Positions 1-10,264 are shown, numbered from the stretch's first letter. The stretch is DNA of 64,000 nucleotides from Muribaculaceae bacterium (GCA_016290325.1 JAEETL010000001.1:310001-374000); one strand, 5' to 3'. Notes: generated from the letters alone by a model not told the origin. Numbers and translations are program-made.

Positions 1-1
1 G

Positions 2-1519
2 TGGAATTACGTTGGTCACGCCAGTACCCAAAACTGGACTGCTGAGGGTTTGATGATGCGCTCCGATGTTGAGACCCAGCTCTTTTACAAGCATCTGCCG
101 GTGCTGTATGCCGCTACGTGCGAGTATAGCCGTTTTGACAGTTCGATACAATCAAGTGGCATTCATATCTTTTTGAATCCCAATGGTGGTGCTATTGCTG
201 TGATTTGTCCAGCCCGATTGGCTGCAATTGACGAGAATGGCTATCTGACCGGTGCTGTCGGAAGGGTTGCGTTCTTGCCTGATGAAACTGGTCGTCCGCG
301 CCGCATTGGAGACATATTCAGGATCGCTAAAAATAGTGTTGTACGCTCTAGCGAGAACAAACGCCGTTTCTTTGTCTTTGGTGACCCTGCCATGAGGTTG
401 GCTTATGCCCCTTACGAGGCTAAGGTTGAGACCATTAACGGACAACCTGTCGGTAGTAATCCCAGACCTGTATTCAAGGCTCGAGAGCAAGTGGAATTCA
501 GTGGTAAGATTGTGAACTGGAAGGGTGAATTGGCGACTAATTTTAATGGTACCATTGTCTCGACATTATTCGACGCTGAGCAGTCGGTGACCACCAATGG
601 CAATGGAGAGGGCGGCCAGCCCCATACCTTCTTGGATCGTGCTAACCGCTTGGCAATTAATGTGGATTCGGTGGTCGATGGCCGTTTTAAGGTGCGTGTC
701 ATTATCCCCAGCGAGGTCAATAACGAGTATGACGATTTCAGTTCGGCACTGATCAATCTCTATGCTTATGACTCTGGCGATTCGATTGAGGCTAAAGGCG
801 CTAATAGCGATTTCGTCATCTATGGCTATGAGGATGAAGTGGTGGCCGATACCATTGGGCCGGAAATCATTACTTTCACCTTGAATGACGATAATTTTGT
901 CGATGGCGCTGATGTCAACGATTCACCATTGATGATGGCCACGGTGGGTGACGAGAGCGGAATCAATTTCTCCTCTGCAGGTATTGGTCACAGTTTGAGC
1001 TTAACCCTTGACGGTACCAACACTTTCAACGACCTTGTGAGCTTCTATACGCCTATGTTTGCCGAAGAAGGAACTTTGGGCAACATCACTTACCAGTTGA
1101 GCGACCTCACGTCTGGCCCTCACACCCTGCGACTACGCGTTTGGGATGTCTATAACAACGTGAGCGAGAAAACCATCTCGTTCAATGTCGTTCCTGGCCT
1201 TGCACCCGAGATTGCCGACGTGTACGCTACTTCCAATCCGGCTAGTGTTGAGACCTCCTTCTATGTTAAGCATAACCGTCCTGACGCTATCGTGAACGTG
1301 ACCATTGAGGTTTATGACCTCATGGGCCGATTGGTATGGAAGACTACCCAATCAGGACGCAGTGACATGTACCGATCCAACCCGGTGACTTGGGACTTGA
1401 CCGATAGAGGCGGAAGGCGTGTGTCGCGTGGAATCTATGTTTATCGTGCCACTATCTCGACCGATGGTGTGAAAGAAGCCACCAAAGCCAAGAAACTGGC
1501 TGTCACGAGCGAGTATTAA
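2..1519 (+). CDS. porU: Type IX secretion sortase PorU, C-terminal part (cut by window edge)
   Basis: C25 (gingipain-family) cysteine peptidase homologous to PorU, the outer-membrane sortase that removes the C-terminal signal of type IX cargo and attaches it to A-LPS. The reading frame is open from base 2, so the gene starts before the window; the first ATG (base 50) is internal. Visible catalytic parts are the His motif NYVGHAS at the very start and the Cys motif AATCEYSRFD about 30 residues later, followed by the family-typical NPNGGAIAVICPAR and FFVFGDPAMRLAYAP. The last ~300 residues are beta-rich and end in a FlgD-like Ig fold (IEVYDLMGRLVWKT, then SRGIYVYRATI). A strong terminator follows 27 bases after the stop. 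Compared with the two downstream paralogues this copy has the more classical PorU active-site context. Family assignment is firm; calling it the housekeeping PorU is inference. Confidence 0.85.
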   Translation, partial: WNYVGHASTQNWTAEGLMMRSDVETQLFYKHLPVLYAATCEYSRFDSSIQSSGIHIFLNPNGGAIAVICPARLAAIDENGYLTGAVGRVAFLPDETGRPRRIGDIFRIAKNSVVRSSENKRRFFVFGDPAMRLAYAPYEAKVETINGQPVGSNPRPVFKAREQVEFSGKIVNWKGELATNFNGTIVSTLFDAEQSVTTNGNGEGGQPHTFLDRANRLAINVDSVVDGRFKVRVIIPSEVNNEYDDFSSALINLYAYDSGDSIEAKGANSDFVIYGYEDEVVADTIGPEIITFTLNDDNFVDGADVNDSPLMMATVGDESGINFSSAGIGHSLSLTLDGTNTFNDLVSFYTPMFAEEGTLGNITYQLSDLTSGPHTLRLRVWDVYNNVSEKTISFNVVPGLAPEIADVYATSNPASVETSFYVKHNRPDAIVNVTIEVYDLMGRLVWKTTQSGRSDMYRSNPVTWDLTDRGGRRVSRGIYVYRATISTDGVKEATKAKKLAVTSEY

Positions 1520-1545
1520 CATTCCTGAGAATTAAAGTAATAGAA

Positions 1546-1584
1546 CGACCTGACGGGCACAGGGGCCCGTCAGGTCGCTTTTTA
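1546..1584 (+). terminator. Rho-independent terminator after porU
   Basis: Perfect 13-bp stem (1546-1558 with 1565-1577), 6-base loop, then a run of five T. It separates porU from the rex transcription unit. Confidence 0.9.
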
Positions 1585-1783
1585 CCCCCATTGCGATTAT
1601 GATTTATTGGCCTGTCAATGATTAACTCATTCCTCTAGGTCAAAAAAGACCATAGATAAATGCTTGCAATGATGATGTTGGGCCTGATAACGTAATCAAG
1701 CGATAAGCCATAACATTTGTTAAAAAACTGCCCGATTTTCAAGAAAATAGGGCTCAAAATGCTTTCCATTAGAAAAATTGAGG

Positions 1784-1791
1784 TAAATTTG
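1784..1791 (+). promoter_or_regulatory. Bacteroidetes -7 box (TAAATTTG) for rex
   Basis: Matches the TAnnTTTG consensus. Transcription would begin near 1797, which makes the upstream TTG at 1800 an unlikely start and favours ATG at 1815 or 1821. The preceding ~200 bases (1585-1783) are AT-rich, with nothing else recognisable. Confidence 0.6.
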
Positions 1792-1814
1792 TCGGTTAAT
1801 TGCATCCTAACACG

Positions 1815-2468
1815 ATGAATATGACCAAAAACAACGAGAACCGAACAATCCTTCCAGAGCCGACCATTAGGCGTTTGCCATGGTATCTTTCTTATGTGCG
1901 TATGCTTGATAATCAAAACGTTAGCTATGTGTCATCAACACAGATTTCCAAGGAGCTGAACGTGCAGTCGTCTCAAATTGCCAAGGACTTGTCGTTTCTT
2001 AACATCCGCGGTAAGACACGCATCGGCTATGAGGTGAAAAGCCTCGTGACCGAGCTTGAGGACTTTTTAGGGTTTGATAAGCAGCATAACGCCGTCGTGA
2101 TTGGCACGGGAAGCTTGGGTACCGCGCTTATTCAGGATCATGGTTTGGAACACTATGGACTGAATATAGTGGCAGGATTTGATGTGCGTGGTGACGTGAT
2201 AGGTCAGCGCTTGGGCGATGTCCCTATTTACAATATCAACCAATTGGCCGACTGGCAGCGTGAACATCGGGTATCCATCGCTATTCTCACTGTGCCTGTT
2301 GAAAAGGCCCAAGAGGTGGCCGATCTGGCTGTCTCGAGCGGCATGACCGCGTTGTGGAACTTCACGCCCTACCGTATCAAGACTCCCGAGGGTGTTGCCA
2401 TTGCTAACACGTCAATATATGCCCATTTGGCTATCATCTACAACAGGATGCAGGACCAAGAGCGTTAA
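1815..2468 (+). CDS. rex: Redox-sensing transcriptional repressor Rex
   Basis: Rex-family repressor: an N-terminal winged helix binds DNA and a C-terminal Rossmann domain senses the NADH/NAD+ ratio, relieving repression of fermentation genes when NADH rises. The sequence shows the Rex-typical N-terminus (PEPTIRRLPWYLSYVRML), the recognition-helix region (ISKELNVQSSQIAKDLSFL), and the dinucleotide-binding glycine motif VVIGTGSLGTALIQ followed by AGFDVRGDVIGQ. At ~217 aa it is normal length. ATG at 1815 is preferred (1821 also possible) because of the -7 box just upstream. It is followed after 36 bases by the FAH-fold gene and then the two porU-like genes, so all four may be co-transcribed. Autoregulation is plausible but no Rex operator was identified. 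Confidence 0.92.
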   Translation: MNMTKNNENRTILPEPTIRRLPWYLSYVRMLDNQNVSYVSSTQISKELNVQSSQIAKDLSFLNIRGKTRIGYEVKSLVTELEDFLGFDKQHNAVVIGTGSLGTALIQDHGLEHYGLNIVAGFDVRGDVIGQRLGDVPIYNINQLADWQREHRVSIAILTVPVEKAQEVADLAVSSGMTALWNFTPYRIKTPEGVAIANTSIYAHLAIIYNRMQDQER

Positions 2469-2504
2469 GATTAACTGAAAAAAAAGTATTCTAGGGAAAA
2501 GAAA

Positions 2505-3080
2505 ATGAAAGTAATCGGTTTTACTGGAAACTACGGCATGGAGGAGCAAATCCCCCAATGCTATGTCATGGCCGATTCCTCGATCCTGTATTCTGGCAGG
2601 TCTTTCTTTGTCCCTGACTTTGCCCAGCGCTTTGTCGCCACCCCGTCAATTGTGGTGCGTACCAATAGGCTGGGAAAATATATCGCCCCTAAGTTTGCCC
2701 ACCGGTATTGGGATGCGTTCACCGCAGGTGTGAGTGTGCAGGCCGAGCAGGGCGACAACCCGCGCCTCATTGCGCTTGACCGGGCTTTTGATGGCGCCGC
2801 AATTGTGGGAGACTGGGTAGATGCTGCCAGTGTTGACGATGCCCGCAACACACCGGTTGTAATCATGGTAAATGGCACCGTGATGTCACAGCACAGCCTC
2901 GCCGATATGCATTATCAGTTGGATGAGATGCTAGCTGGCGTCAGCACCCGTTGCAGCATTAAAATGGGTGACATCTTGTTCACCGGCGACACTGGCAAGG
3001 GCCATGTGCTCGAGCCTGGCGACCGCATTACGGCCACCATCGGCGGGAAACAGATACTTGATGTGAAAGTAAAATTATAA
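2505..3080 (+). CDS. Fumarylacetoacetate hydrolase (FAH) family protein
   Basis: A 191-aa protein of the short FAH fold, which includes acylpyruvate hydrolases and oxaloacetate-processing enzymes. The C-terminal family signature is visible (GDILFTGDTGKGHVLEPGDR then ITATIGG), as is the mid-domain VVIMVNGTVMSQHSLADM block that normally shapes the substrate pocket. The usual metal-binding E-x-E pair is not obvious in the expected ALDRAFDGAAIVGDW region, so activity and substrate are uncertain. It is short but within the range of Bacteroidetes relatives. It sits 36 bases after rex and 40 bases before the porU-like gene, consistent with one operon. The biological link to either neighbour is not evident from sequence. 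Confidence 0.7.
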   Translation: MKVIGFTGNYGMEEQIPQCYVMADSSILYSGRSFFVPDFAQRFVATPSIVVRTNRLGKYIAPKFAHRYWDAFTAGVSVQAEQGDNPRLIALDRAFDGAAIVGDWVDAASVDDARNTPVVIMVNGTVMSQHSLADMHYQLDEMLAGVSTRCSIKMGDILFTGDTGKGHVLEPGDRITATIGGKQILDVKVKL

Positions 3081-3120
3081 TAGATATAAACTTGTTGAAA
3101 TCAACTAAAATCAATAGAAT

Positions 3121-6100
3121 ATGCGCAAACTGACAAAATTTCAACTTGCATGCGTGGCAATCCTAGCCATTTTCAGTGCTAGCTATGCCAGCGCGTTCAA
3201 CACTTCTATCTATGCGACTACATCTAAGCTTGCTACAGGCAAGTGGGTTAAAATCACCATCCCTGAGAGTGGTATGTATGAGATTACCTATGATGAGTTG
3301 CAAAGTATGGGCTTTTCTAACCCATCTCAAGTGAAGGTGTATGGCTCTGGTGGTAATAAAATCTCCGAGGTGCTCAATGGAACGGCACCCGATGATTTGA
3401 AAGCTGTTCCCATTTTGCGTAAGAACAACAAGATTTGTTTCTATGGAAATGGCCCGATTAGTTATACCATCAGCAACTACAGTACTGTGCCTCATTTCAC
3501 ACGCATTTTTAACCCCTATTCCCAAGTGGGTTATTACTTCCTGACCGAGGAAGGCGGTGCTGATGTGGTGCCTACCAAGAAAACAACGGTGACTGTCAAT
3601 AACTATGTGAATACACCTAACTCTTTGAGCTTCTTTTACCATGAGAGTGAATTAAGCTCTGTCAGCAGCTCTGGTAAGGAGATGCTGGGCGAGGAGTTCG
3701 GCCGCGATCAGATGCTCATTGACTATCATCTGCCGGGCATTGCCGACAGTTCAATTGTAGTTCACACGGTTATTGCCGCCAAGGCCAATTATTTGAGTTA
3801 TGCCAACGCTGTGCTGCACAGTGGCGTCGGTAACGATACCACGGTCTATACCGCCAGTTCATCGCGTATCTACAAACCGTCAAATAGCAGTACTGTCTAT
3901 TACAATTTCGCTTCACCTTATGCTAACTTGAAGCTTTCTCATCCGGCCGAGCATGGTCAGTATGAGCCTCTGCTCATTTTCGAGGATATCCCCGAGGATA
4001 GCGACCCCTTGTTCGTCACAATGGCACGTCTGGACTATTTCATCCTTACCTACACTCATGAGAATGTGATCCGTGCCGACGAGAACAACCAGCTCTTGAT
4101 GGGTTACGCCGCAACTAGGGGAACCGAGCGTTTCCAGCTGCCCAACGCGTCAAACAACGTTGTGGTTTGGAGCATTGATAACACGATGTTGCCTAAGGAA
4201 GTGGTCACGTCAACCTATAACGATGAGAGCGGTAGAGGCTTGTCATTCACTTCACCGGGCGCTAATGTCTCGCTTTATGTGGCTTTTGACCCCTCAAAGA
4301 CTTTGAAGAAAGTCGCATCGTTTGAGCCTGTTGAGAATCAAAACCTCCACGGAATGGCTGTTCCCGACCTGCTTATCATCACATCAAAGGCTTACTTGGA
4401 GCAGGCACAGCGTCTTGCCGATATGCATACTGCTATCGACGGCATGGATGTGGCTGTAGTTGAGCACAACAAGATCTTTAACGAGTTCTCGAGCGGCACG
4501 CGTGACGCGATGGCCTATCGCTTGTTCTGCAAGATGCTCTATGACCGTGACACCAACAAGAGCAAGTTTAAGAACCTCCTCTTGTTCGGTACTGGCTCGT
4601 TTGACAACCGCGAGTTGATGGGTGAGCATCCCAACAATCTGCTCACTTATGAGAGTGACAATAGTAACTATCAGGAATTCAGCTACGTGTGTGATGACTT
4701 CTTTGCAATGCTCGATGACAATTCGGGTTCCAATTTGGCATCCGATAAGATGCGCATCGGTATGGGTCGCATCACTTGTGCCGATGTGGCCGAAGCTAAG
4801 AGCGATGTGGACAAGATTGTAGAGTATTACGCTACTCCCGATTATGGCGTTTGGCGCAACAACAATATCATCTTCTCTGACTCACCCGATAAGGGCTTGT
4901 ATATGTTCCAGGGCGAAGGCTACAAGAACTCAATCGAGCAAACGCTCCAGACCCATATGCATGTCAACACGGTTCACAACTCGATGTATCCCCGTTCCAC
5001 TACCGAGCCTACTACCTTAGCAGTGGCTCGTAGGACAGCGACTGTGGCCAATCAGCAACTGAGGCAGTTCTTGAAGGAAGGCGCTTATTTCACCACCTAT
5101 GTTGGCCATGCCGGTCCTGTGACTTTCACTAAGACCAACCACATGTGGACGACTGGCGATGTGGCCAGGACCACCTATCCCCACTGGCCTGTTATGGCAA
5201 CGGCCTGCTGTGATGTGGCCCATTATGACAGTGATGCCCGTGGTATTGCTGAACTGATGTTCCATAAACGCAATGGTGGTGCTATCGCTCTTCTTACAAG
5301 TACCCGTATGGTATATGCCAGCAAGAATGACGTGCTGGTCAACTACTTCATCAATGCCTTGTACTCCCATGCTACAACCGGCACGATGAGGACACTGGGT
5401 GAAGCCCACATGCTGTGTAAGCAGAGCATCTCGGGCTCCGACTATAATAAGTTGTCATTCTTCTTGCTGGGTGACCCTGCCATGAAGTTCAATTATCCCA
5501 TCTCGCGCTTCAACTTTACCAAGATCAACGGCACTAATATGGAGAACACGTCATCAGTGGCAACCATCAGCCCCCTTACGAGATTTACTGTTGAGGCTAA
5601 GGTCGTGGATGCTGATGGCAATTTAGATGCCTCATTCAACGGTAATGCCACCGTGACCCTGTATGACAAGCAGGATCTGTTCACCACCGTGACAGCAACC
5701 GAGAATACAGCCCAGGTCGATCGTGATATCTATTTCAACCGCACCAAGTTGGCTGAGATCAATGGCCGTGTCATTAATGGTATTTTCACTGGTGAGATTG
5801 TAGTTCCCAAGAATGTGGAAGCCAGCAATGAGAATGTGCTCGTGCGCTGCTATGCCCACAAGGAGAACACCGACTATATGGTGAATGGATCTACTACCCA
5901 GGTCAAGATGTTAGGCTATGATGAGGATCTGGCTATCGACGACAATACGGCTCCTGTCATCAATGCCATGTATATCAACGACGAGGAAACCTTTACCGAT
6001 GGTGCTTCGGTTGGTGGAAGTGCCATGCTTTATATCACCGCTACCGATGACCAGGCCATCAGCGTGCAGTCCAACTCGATTGAGTATGGCATGTCGCTCC

Positions 6101-6597
6101 TTATCGATGGTGGCAAGACCTCATGCGGTGACGTAAGCTGCTATATGACCGTTGGTGATAATGGCAAGCTGGTCAACATCGAGTATCCCTTGGAGAACCT
6201 CTCGCCGGGTATGCACACCCTCACCTATACTGTCTTTGACCTCTTGGGCAACAGCTCTACCCGCACCATTACCTTCATGGTGGGTGCCGAGAGCAATGCA
6301 ACGCTCGTGGCCGACAAGTGGCCTGCTTACAGGAACGAGGAGGTGACATTTGACCTGGAGAGCGATATGGCAATATCGCCCGAAATGATTGTCCGCGTGA
6401 CCGATGCCACCGGCAACCTGGTTTGGAAGACGACAACCTCCAGCTTCCCCATTTCTTGGGATCTGAAGGATATGAACGGTAATAAGGTGCCCGCTGGTTT
6501 GTATCGCTATTTCGGTACCTATAATAACGGCTCTAGCTATGGTGGCACGCCCATCAGTAAGCTCATCGTTCTTGACCAGCTCAAGACGGCCAATTAA
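3121..6597 (+). CDS. PorU-like C25-family cysteine peptidase, paralogue 1
   Basis: A 1158-aa secreted protein with a signal peptide (about residues 1-25, ending ASYASA). An N-terminal beta-rich region (to ~410) is followed by a C25 peptidase domain (~415-790) and a C-terminal all-beta region. The C-terminal region ends in a FlgD-like Ig module (IVRVTDATGNLVWKT, VPAGLYRYFGTYNNG). The catalytic dyad appears intact: His663 in YVGHAGP and Cys697 in ATACCDVAHYD. The GDPAMKFNYP motif near residue 785 is shared with PorU. Against the partial PorU at the window start the active-site neighbourhood differs (HAGPVTF instead of HASTQNW). It is a close paralogue of the next gene and probably co-transcribed with rex, the FAH gene and that paralogue. 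It could be an accessory sortase or a surface protease; function beyond the family is inference. Confidence 0.82.
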   Translation: MRKLTKFQLACVAILAIFSASYASAFNTSIYATTSKLATGKWVKITIPESGMYEITYDELQSMGFSNPSQVKVYGSGGNKISEVLNGTAPDDLKAVPILRKNNKICFYGNGPISYTISNYSTVPHFTRIFNPYSQVGYYFLTEEGGADVVPTKKTTVTVNNYVNTPNSLSFFYHESELSSVSSSGKEMLGEEFGRDQMLIDYHLPGIADSSIVVHTVIAAKANYLSYANAVLHSGVGNDTTVYTASSSRIYKPSNSSTVYYNFASPYANLKLSHPAEHGQYEPLLIFEDIPEDSDPLFVTMARLDYFILTYTHENVIRADENNQLLMGYAATRGTERFQLPNASNNVVVWSIDNTMLPKEVVTSTYNDESGRGLSFTSPGANVSLYVAFDPSKTLKKVASFEPVENQNLHGMAVPDLLIITSKAYLEQAQRLADMHTAIDGMDVAVVEHNKIFNEFSSGTRDAMAYRLFCKMLYDRDTNKSKFKNLLLFGTGSFDNRELMGEHPNNLLTYESDNSNYQEFSYVCDDFFAMLDDNSGSNLASDKMRIGMGRITCADVAEAKSDVDKIVEYYATPDYGVWRNNNIIFSDSPDKGLYMFQGEGYKNSIEQTLQTHMHVNTVHNSMYPRSTTEPTTLAVARRTATVANQQLRQFLKEGAYFTTYVGHAGPVTFTKTNHMWTTGDVARTTYPHWPVMATACCDVAHYDSDARGIAELMFHKRNGGAIALLTSTRMVYASKNDVLVNYFINALYSHATTGTMRTLGEAHMLCKQSISGSDYNKLSFFLLGDPAMKFNYPISRFNFTKINGTNMENTSSVATISPLTRFTVEAKVVDADGNLDASFNGNATVTLYDKQDLFTTVTATENTAQVDRDIYFNRTKLAEINGRVINGIFTGEIVVPKNVEASNENVLVRCYAHKENTDYMVNGSTTQVKMLGYDEDLAIDDNTAPVINAMYINDEETFTDGASVGGSAMLYITATDDQAISVQSNSIEYGMSLLIDGGKTSCGDVSCYMTVGDNGKLVNIEYPLENLSPGMHTLTYTVFDLLGNSSTRTITFMVGAESNATLVADKWPAYRNEEVTFDLESDMAISPEMIVRVTDATGNLVWKTTTSSFPISWDLKDMNGNKVPAGLYRYFGTYNNGSSYGGTPISKLIVLDQLKTAN

Positions 6598-6638
6598 TTG
6601 TGTTCACTTTATCAAGGTCAAAACTGATCATAAAGTAA

Positions 6639-9600
6639 ATGATGTTTAAACAGACAATTCGACTTGCATGCTTGGCGATGGTGGCTCTCGTGGGCACTCA
6701 TTTGGCCCATGCTTATAATCCGGCCATCTATGCCCCGACATCAAAGCTTGCAACGGGCAAGTGGGTGAAAATTACCATTCCTGAGAGTGGCATGTATGAG
6801 ATCACTTATGAGGAATTATCTCAAATGGGATTCAGTAATCCCGCTCAGGTCAAGTTATATGGTAATGGTGGTAACAAAATCAGCGAGGTGTTTACTCCAT
6901 CTCCTTATGATGATTTAAAGCGTGTGCCTATTCTGCGCAAGAACAATAAGATTTGTTTTTATGGCAGGGGCCCCGTCTACTACGCCATCAGTAACTATAG
7001 CACTGCTCCTCACTTCACCCGCGTTTTCAACCCTTATTCCCAGGTGGGGTGTTACTTCCTGACCGAGGAAGCCGGCGCTGACACCAAACCCATGGTAAAG
7101 AACTCGGTGGAATTGACTGATTATGTGGACAGGTCCACCAGTTACAATTTCTTCTTTCACGAGAAAGAAGAGGTGACCATCAGCAACTCGGGTAAGGAGA
7201 TGCTGGGCGAGGAGTTCACCCATGGCAAGTTGATGATTGACTATTTCCTGCCAAACATCGCCGACAGCAACGTTGTTGTCCACACCGCAATTGGCTCCAA
7301 CGCTAACTGGAAAGGCTATGTCAATGGCGTCTTGCACACTAGCTCAGGCACCGACACGACGGTGTATTCCTCAAGCTCAACCATCTATCCGCCGAGCGAT
7401 TATATGTATTACAACTATGTGAATCCATATGCTTGGTTAAAGCTCAATCATCCCGCCAATCAGGGACAGTTTGAACCCTTGGTTCTGTACCCCTCATCCG
7501 ATGGAGTCAGCGATGCCCTCTCGGTCATGTTGTCATATCTGGATTTCTTCTCGATCACTTATACACGCGATAACGTGTTTCATGCCGGAGATGATAACCA
7601 GTTCTTGATGGGCTACGTCAGGACCTCAGGCAATGAACGCTTTTTGCTGCCTAATGCATCTAGAAATGTGGTGGTATGGAATATTGACAATTCCAACTCA
7701 CCTTTGGAAGTAATTACATCGCCTTACACAGCTCAGGGCACTAGCGGACTGTCGTTCACGTCGCCTGCCGCCTCCTTATCTTATTATATAGCTTTTGATC
7801 CCACCAAGACGTTGAAGAAGATTTCATCTTACGAGAACGTTGAGAATCAGGATCTGCATGGCTTGCCCACACCCAATATGCTCATCATTACCACCAAGCT
7901 GTATCATGAGCAGGCCAACCGCTTGGCTGACATGCACAGGGCTGTTGACGGTATGAATGTTGTTGTGGTGGACCAGGAACAGGTATTTAACGAATTCTCC
8001 AGCGGCACGCGTGATGCGATGGCCTATCGACTGATGTGCAAGATGTTCTATGATAGGGACACCAATAAAGACACTTTCAAGCATCTGCTGTTATTCGGCA
8101 CGGGTTCATTTGACAACCGTGAAATCCTAGGTGAGCATCCTAATAATCTGCTTACCTATGAAAGCGACAACAGCAACAGCAAGAACAGCTCCTTTACCTG
8201 CGACGATTTCTTCGGCTTCTTGGATGACGGCTCAGGCCTTACGCCTAGTATTGAGAAATTGCGCATCGGTGTTGGCCGCATCACCTGCAGTGATGTGAAT
8301 CAGGCTCGTAGCGATGTGGATAAGATTGTAGAGTATTACACGACCCCCGATTATGGTGTTTGGCGTAACAATGCTCTGGTCATCACCGACGCACCCGATA
8401 CGGCGACTTATATGTTTGAGGGCGAGGGCTACAAGAACATGATTGAGGTAGATCATCAAACCAATATGCACGTGAGCACGGTTCACAACACGATGTACCC
8501 GCGTTCCAATGCCGATCTCACCAAGAGCGTTTCCCGTCGCGAGGCAACCGAGGCCAAGCAACAGATGGCACAGTTCCTCAAGGAGGGTATGAACTTTGCT
8601 ACCTATGTGGGTCATTCAGGCCCCATGATGTTCACCAAGGTTAACAACATGTGGACTACCGCCGACGTCTCGAGCAACTCCTATCCCCATTGGCCTATCA
8701 TGTCAACTGCTTGCTGTGACGTGGCTCACTTTGACAACGATACCCACGGTATTGCCGAACTCATGTTCCACAAGCGTAATGGTGGTGCTATCGCCTTGCT
8801 CACTAGCTGCCGAATGGTGGCAACGACAAGCAACGACATGCTTAACCAGTATTTCATCAATGGACTTTTTGACACCGACGATACCGATGGCGTGACAACC
8901 TTTGGTGAGGCTTACATGAAGTCAAAGTTAGGTTTTGAGTCCTATAATGAAAACAAGCTCTCCTTCTTCCTGTTGGGTGATCCTGCCCTCAAGTTCAGGA
9001 TTCCCGTATCGCGGTTTAACATTACCAAGATAAATGGCACCACCATGGTCGACACGTTGTCATTGGCTACGATTAACCCGCTTACCCAGTTTGAGGTTGA
9101 AGCGCGCGTGGTTGATGCTAACGGCAATCTGGATACGTCATTTAATGGTGATGCAACAGTGACACTTTATGACAAGAATGAATTGTTCGCCAACGTTAGA
9201 CACCTGGTAAATTCGGTGATGGTTTATCGCGATATTTACTTCAACCGTCCCAAGCTGGCTGAGGTAACTGGACGCGTCACCAATGGCATCTTCAGAGGTT
9301 CAATAGTTGCACCCAGGCAGGTACTGGCTCAAAATGAGAACGTCCTGTTGCGCAGCTATGCCCACAAGGACAACACCGACTATATGGTGAATGGCTCAAC
9401 CACCCAGATCAAGATGTTGGCCTATGACGAGGACTTGGCTATTCAGGACAATACCGCTCCTGTCGTTTCGGCAATGTATGTAAATAATGAGGGAACCTTT
9501 GCCGACGGTGCTTCTGTTGGCACGAGTGCAATGATTTACATCACTGCCACCGATGACAACGCCATTAATGTACAGGAGAACCAGAGGCTTCACACGATGT

Positions 9601-10103
9601 CGCTCATTCTGGATGGAGGAAAGACTTCCTGTGCCGACGTGGATTGCTATATGACGGTTGACGATAACGGCAAGCGTGTCAACATCAGCTACCCGTTGGA
9701 TAACCTGATGGTAGGTATGCACACGCTTACTTACACCGTTTATGACGTTGCTGGCAACAAGGCAACCCACACCATCACCTTTATGGTGGAAGATGCTGGG
9801 AACGCAACCCTCGTGGCCGACAAGTGGCCCGCTTATCGTGGAGAGGAAGTGAACTTCGACTTGGACAATGATTTGGGTGACTCTCCCGAGATGATTATCC
9901 GCGTGACCGATGCCACCGGTAAACTCGTTTGGCGAACCACAACATCTAGCTTCCCTGTCACTTGGAACATGAAGGACATGAACGGTAACTCTGTGCCGGC
10001 TGGACTCTACCGTTATTTCGGTTCCTACAAGAATGGTACTAATTTCGGCGGCACACCCATCAACAAGCTCATCGTGCTTGATGCGCTCAAGACGGCCCAT
10101 TGA
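6639..10103 (+). CDS. PorU-like C25-family cysteine peptidase, paralogue 2
   Basis: A 1154-aa tandem duplicate of the preceding gene with the same architecture. It has a signal peptide (about 1-26, ending HLAHA), an N-terminal block beginning ATGKWVKITIPESGMYEITY as in its neighbour, a C25 domain with His659 (YVGHSGP) and Cys693 (STACCDVAHFD), and the LLGDPALKFR motif. It ends in the FlgD-like Ig module (VPAGLYRYFGSYKNG). The two copies are alike over their whole length but have many synonymous and conservative differences, so the duplication is not recent. The gap to the upstream copy is 41 bases, with no terminator between. The start could be ATG 6639 or the adjacent ATG 6642. A terminator follows at 10135. 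Function beyond C25 peptidase/PorU-like is not established. Confidence 0.82.
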   Translation: MMFKQTIRLACLAMVALVGTHLAHAYNPAIYAPTSKLATGKWVKITIPESGMYEITYEELSQMGFSNPAQVKLYGNGGNKISEVFTPSPYDDLKRVPILRKNNKICFYGRGPVYYAISNYSTAPHFTRVFNPYSQVGCYFLTEEAGADTKPMVKNSVELTDYVDRSTSYNFFFHEKEEVTISNSGKEMLGEEFTHGKLMIDYFLPNIADSNVVVHTAIGSNANWKGYVNGVLHTSSGTDTTVYSSSSTIYPPSDYMYYNYVNPYAWLKLNHPANQGQFEPLVLYPSSDGVSDALSVMLSYLDFFSITYTRDNVFHAGDDNQFLMGYVRTSGNERFLLPNASRNVVVWNIDNSNSPLEVITSPYTAQGTSGLSFTSPAASLSYYIAFDPTKTLKKISSYENVENQDLHGLPTPNMLIITTKLYHEQANRLADMHRAVDGMNVVVVDQEQVFNEFSSGTRDAMAYRLMCKMFYDRDTNKDTFKHLLLFGTGSFDNREILGEHPNNLLTYESDNSNSKNSSFTCDDFFGFLDDGSGLTPSIEKLRIGVGRITCSDVNQARSDVDKIVEYYTTPDYGVWRNNALVITDAPDTATYMFEGEGYKNMIEVDHQTNMHVSTVHNTMYPRSNADLTKSVSRREATEAKQQMAQFLKEGMNFATYVGHSGPMMFTKVNNMWTTADVSSNSYPHWPIMSTACCDVAHFDNDTHGIAELMFHKRNGGAIALLTSCRMVATTSNDMLNQYFINGLFDTDDTDGVTTFGEAYMKSKLGFESYNENKLSFFLLGDPALKFRIPVSRFNITKINGTTMVDTLSLATINPLTQFEVEARVVDANGNLDTSFNGDATVTLYDKNELFANVRHLVNSVMVYRDIYFNRPKLAEVTGRVTNGIFRGSIVAPRQVLAQNENVLLRSYAHKDNTDYMVNGSTTQIKMLAYDEDLAIQDNTAPVVSAMYVNNEGTFADGASVGTSAMIYITATDDNAINVQENQRLHTMSLILDGGKTSCADVDCYMTVDDNGKRVNISYPLDNLMVGMHTLTYTVYDVAGNKATHTITFMVEDAGNATLVADKWPAYRGEEVNFDLDNDLGDSPEMIIRVTDATGKLVWRTTTSSFPVTWNMKDMNGNSVPAGLYRYFGSYKNGTNFGGTPINKLIVLDALKTAH

Positions 10104-10134
10104 TGCCAGGACGATAAGTCTAATTGAGTAACAT

Positions 10135-10176
10135 AACGCGCGGGAACTCCATGACGAGTCCCCGCGCGTTGTTTTT
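10135..10176 (+). terminator. Rho-independent terminator after the porU-like pair
   Basis: Ten-bp GC-rich stem (10135-10144 with 10161-10170), extended inside by a four-bp helix, then a T-run. It lies between convergent genes and may also stop ferredoxin transcription from the other strand. Confidence 0.85.
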
Positions 10177-10264
10177 CATCACTGTGGGGCATGGGTAAAT
10201 AAAATTATTGCGGTTACACCATAAAGGTGCAACCGCAATAGCTGTCTCGTTTGTAGGGTCGATA

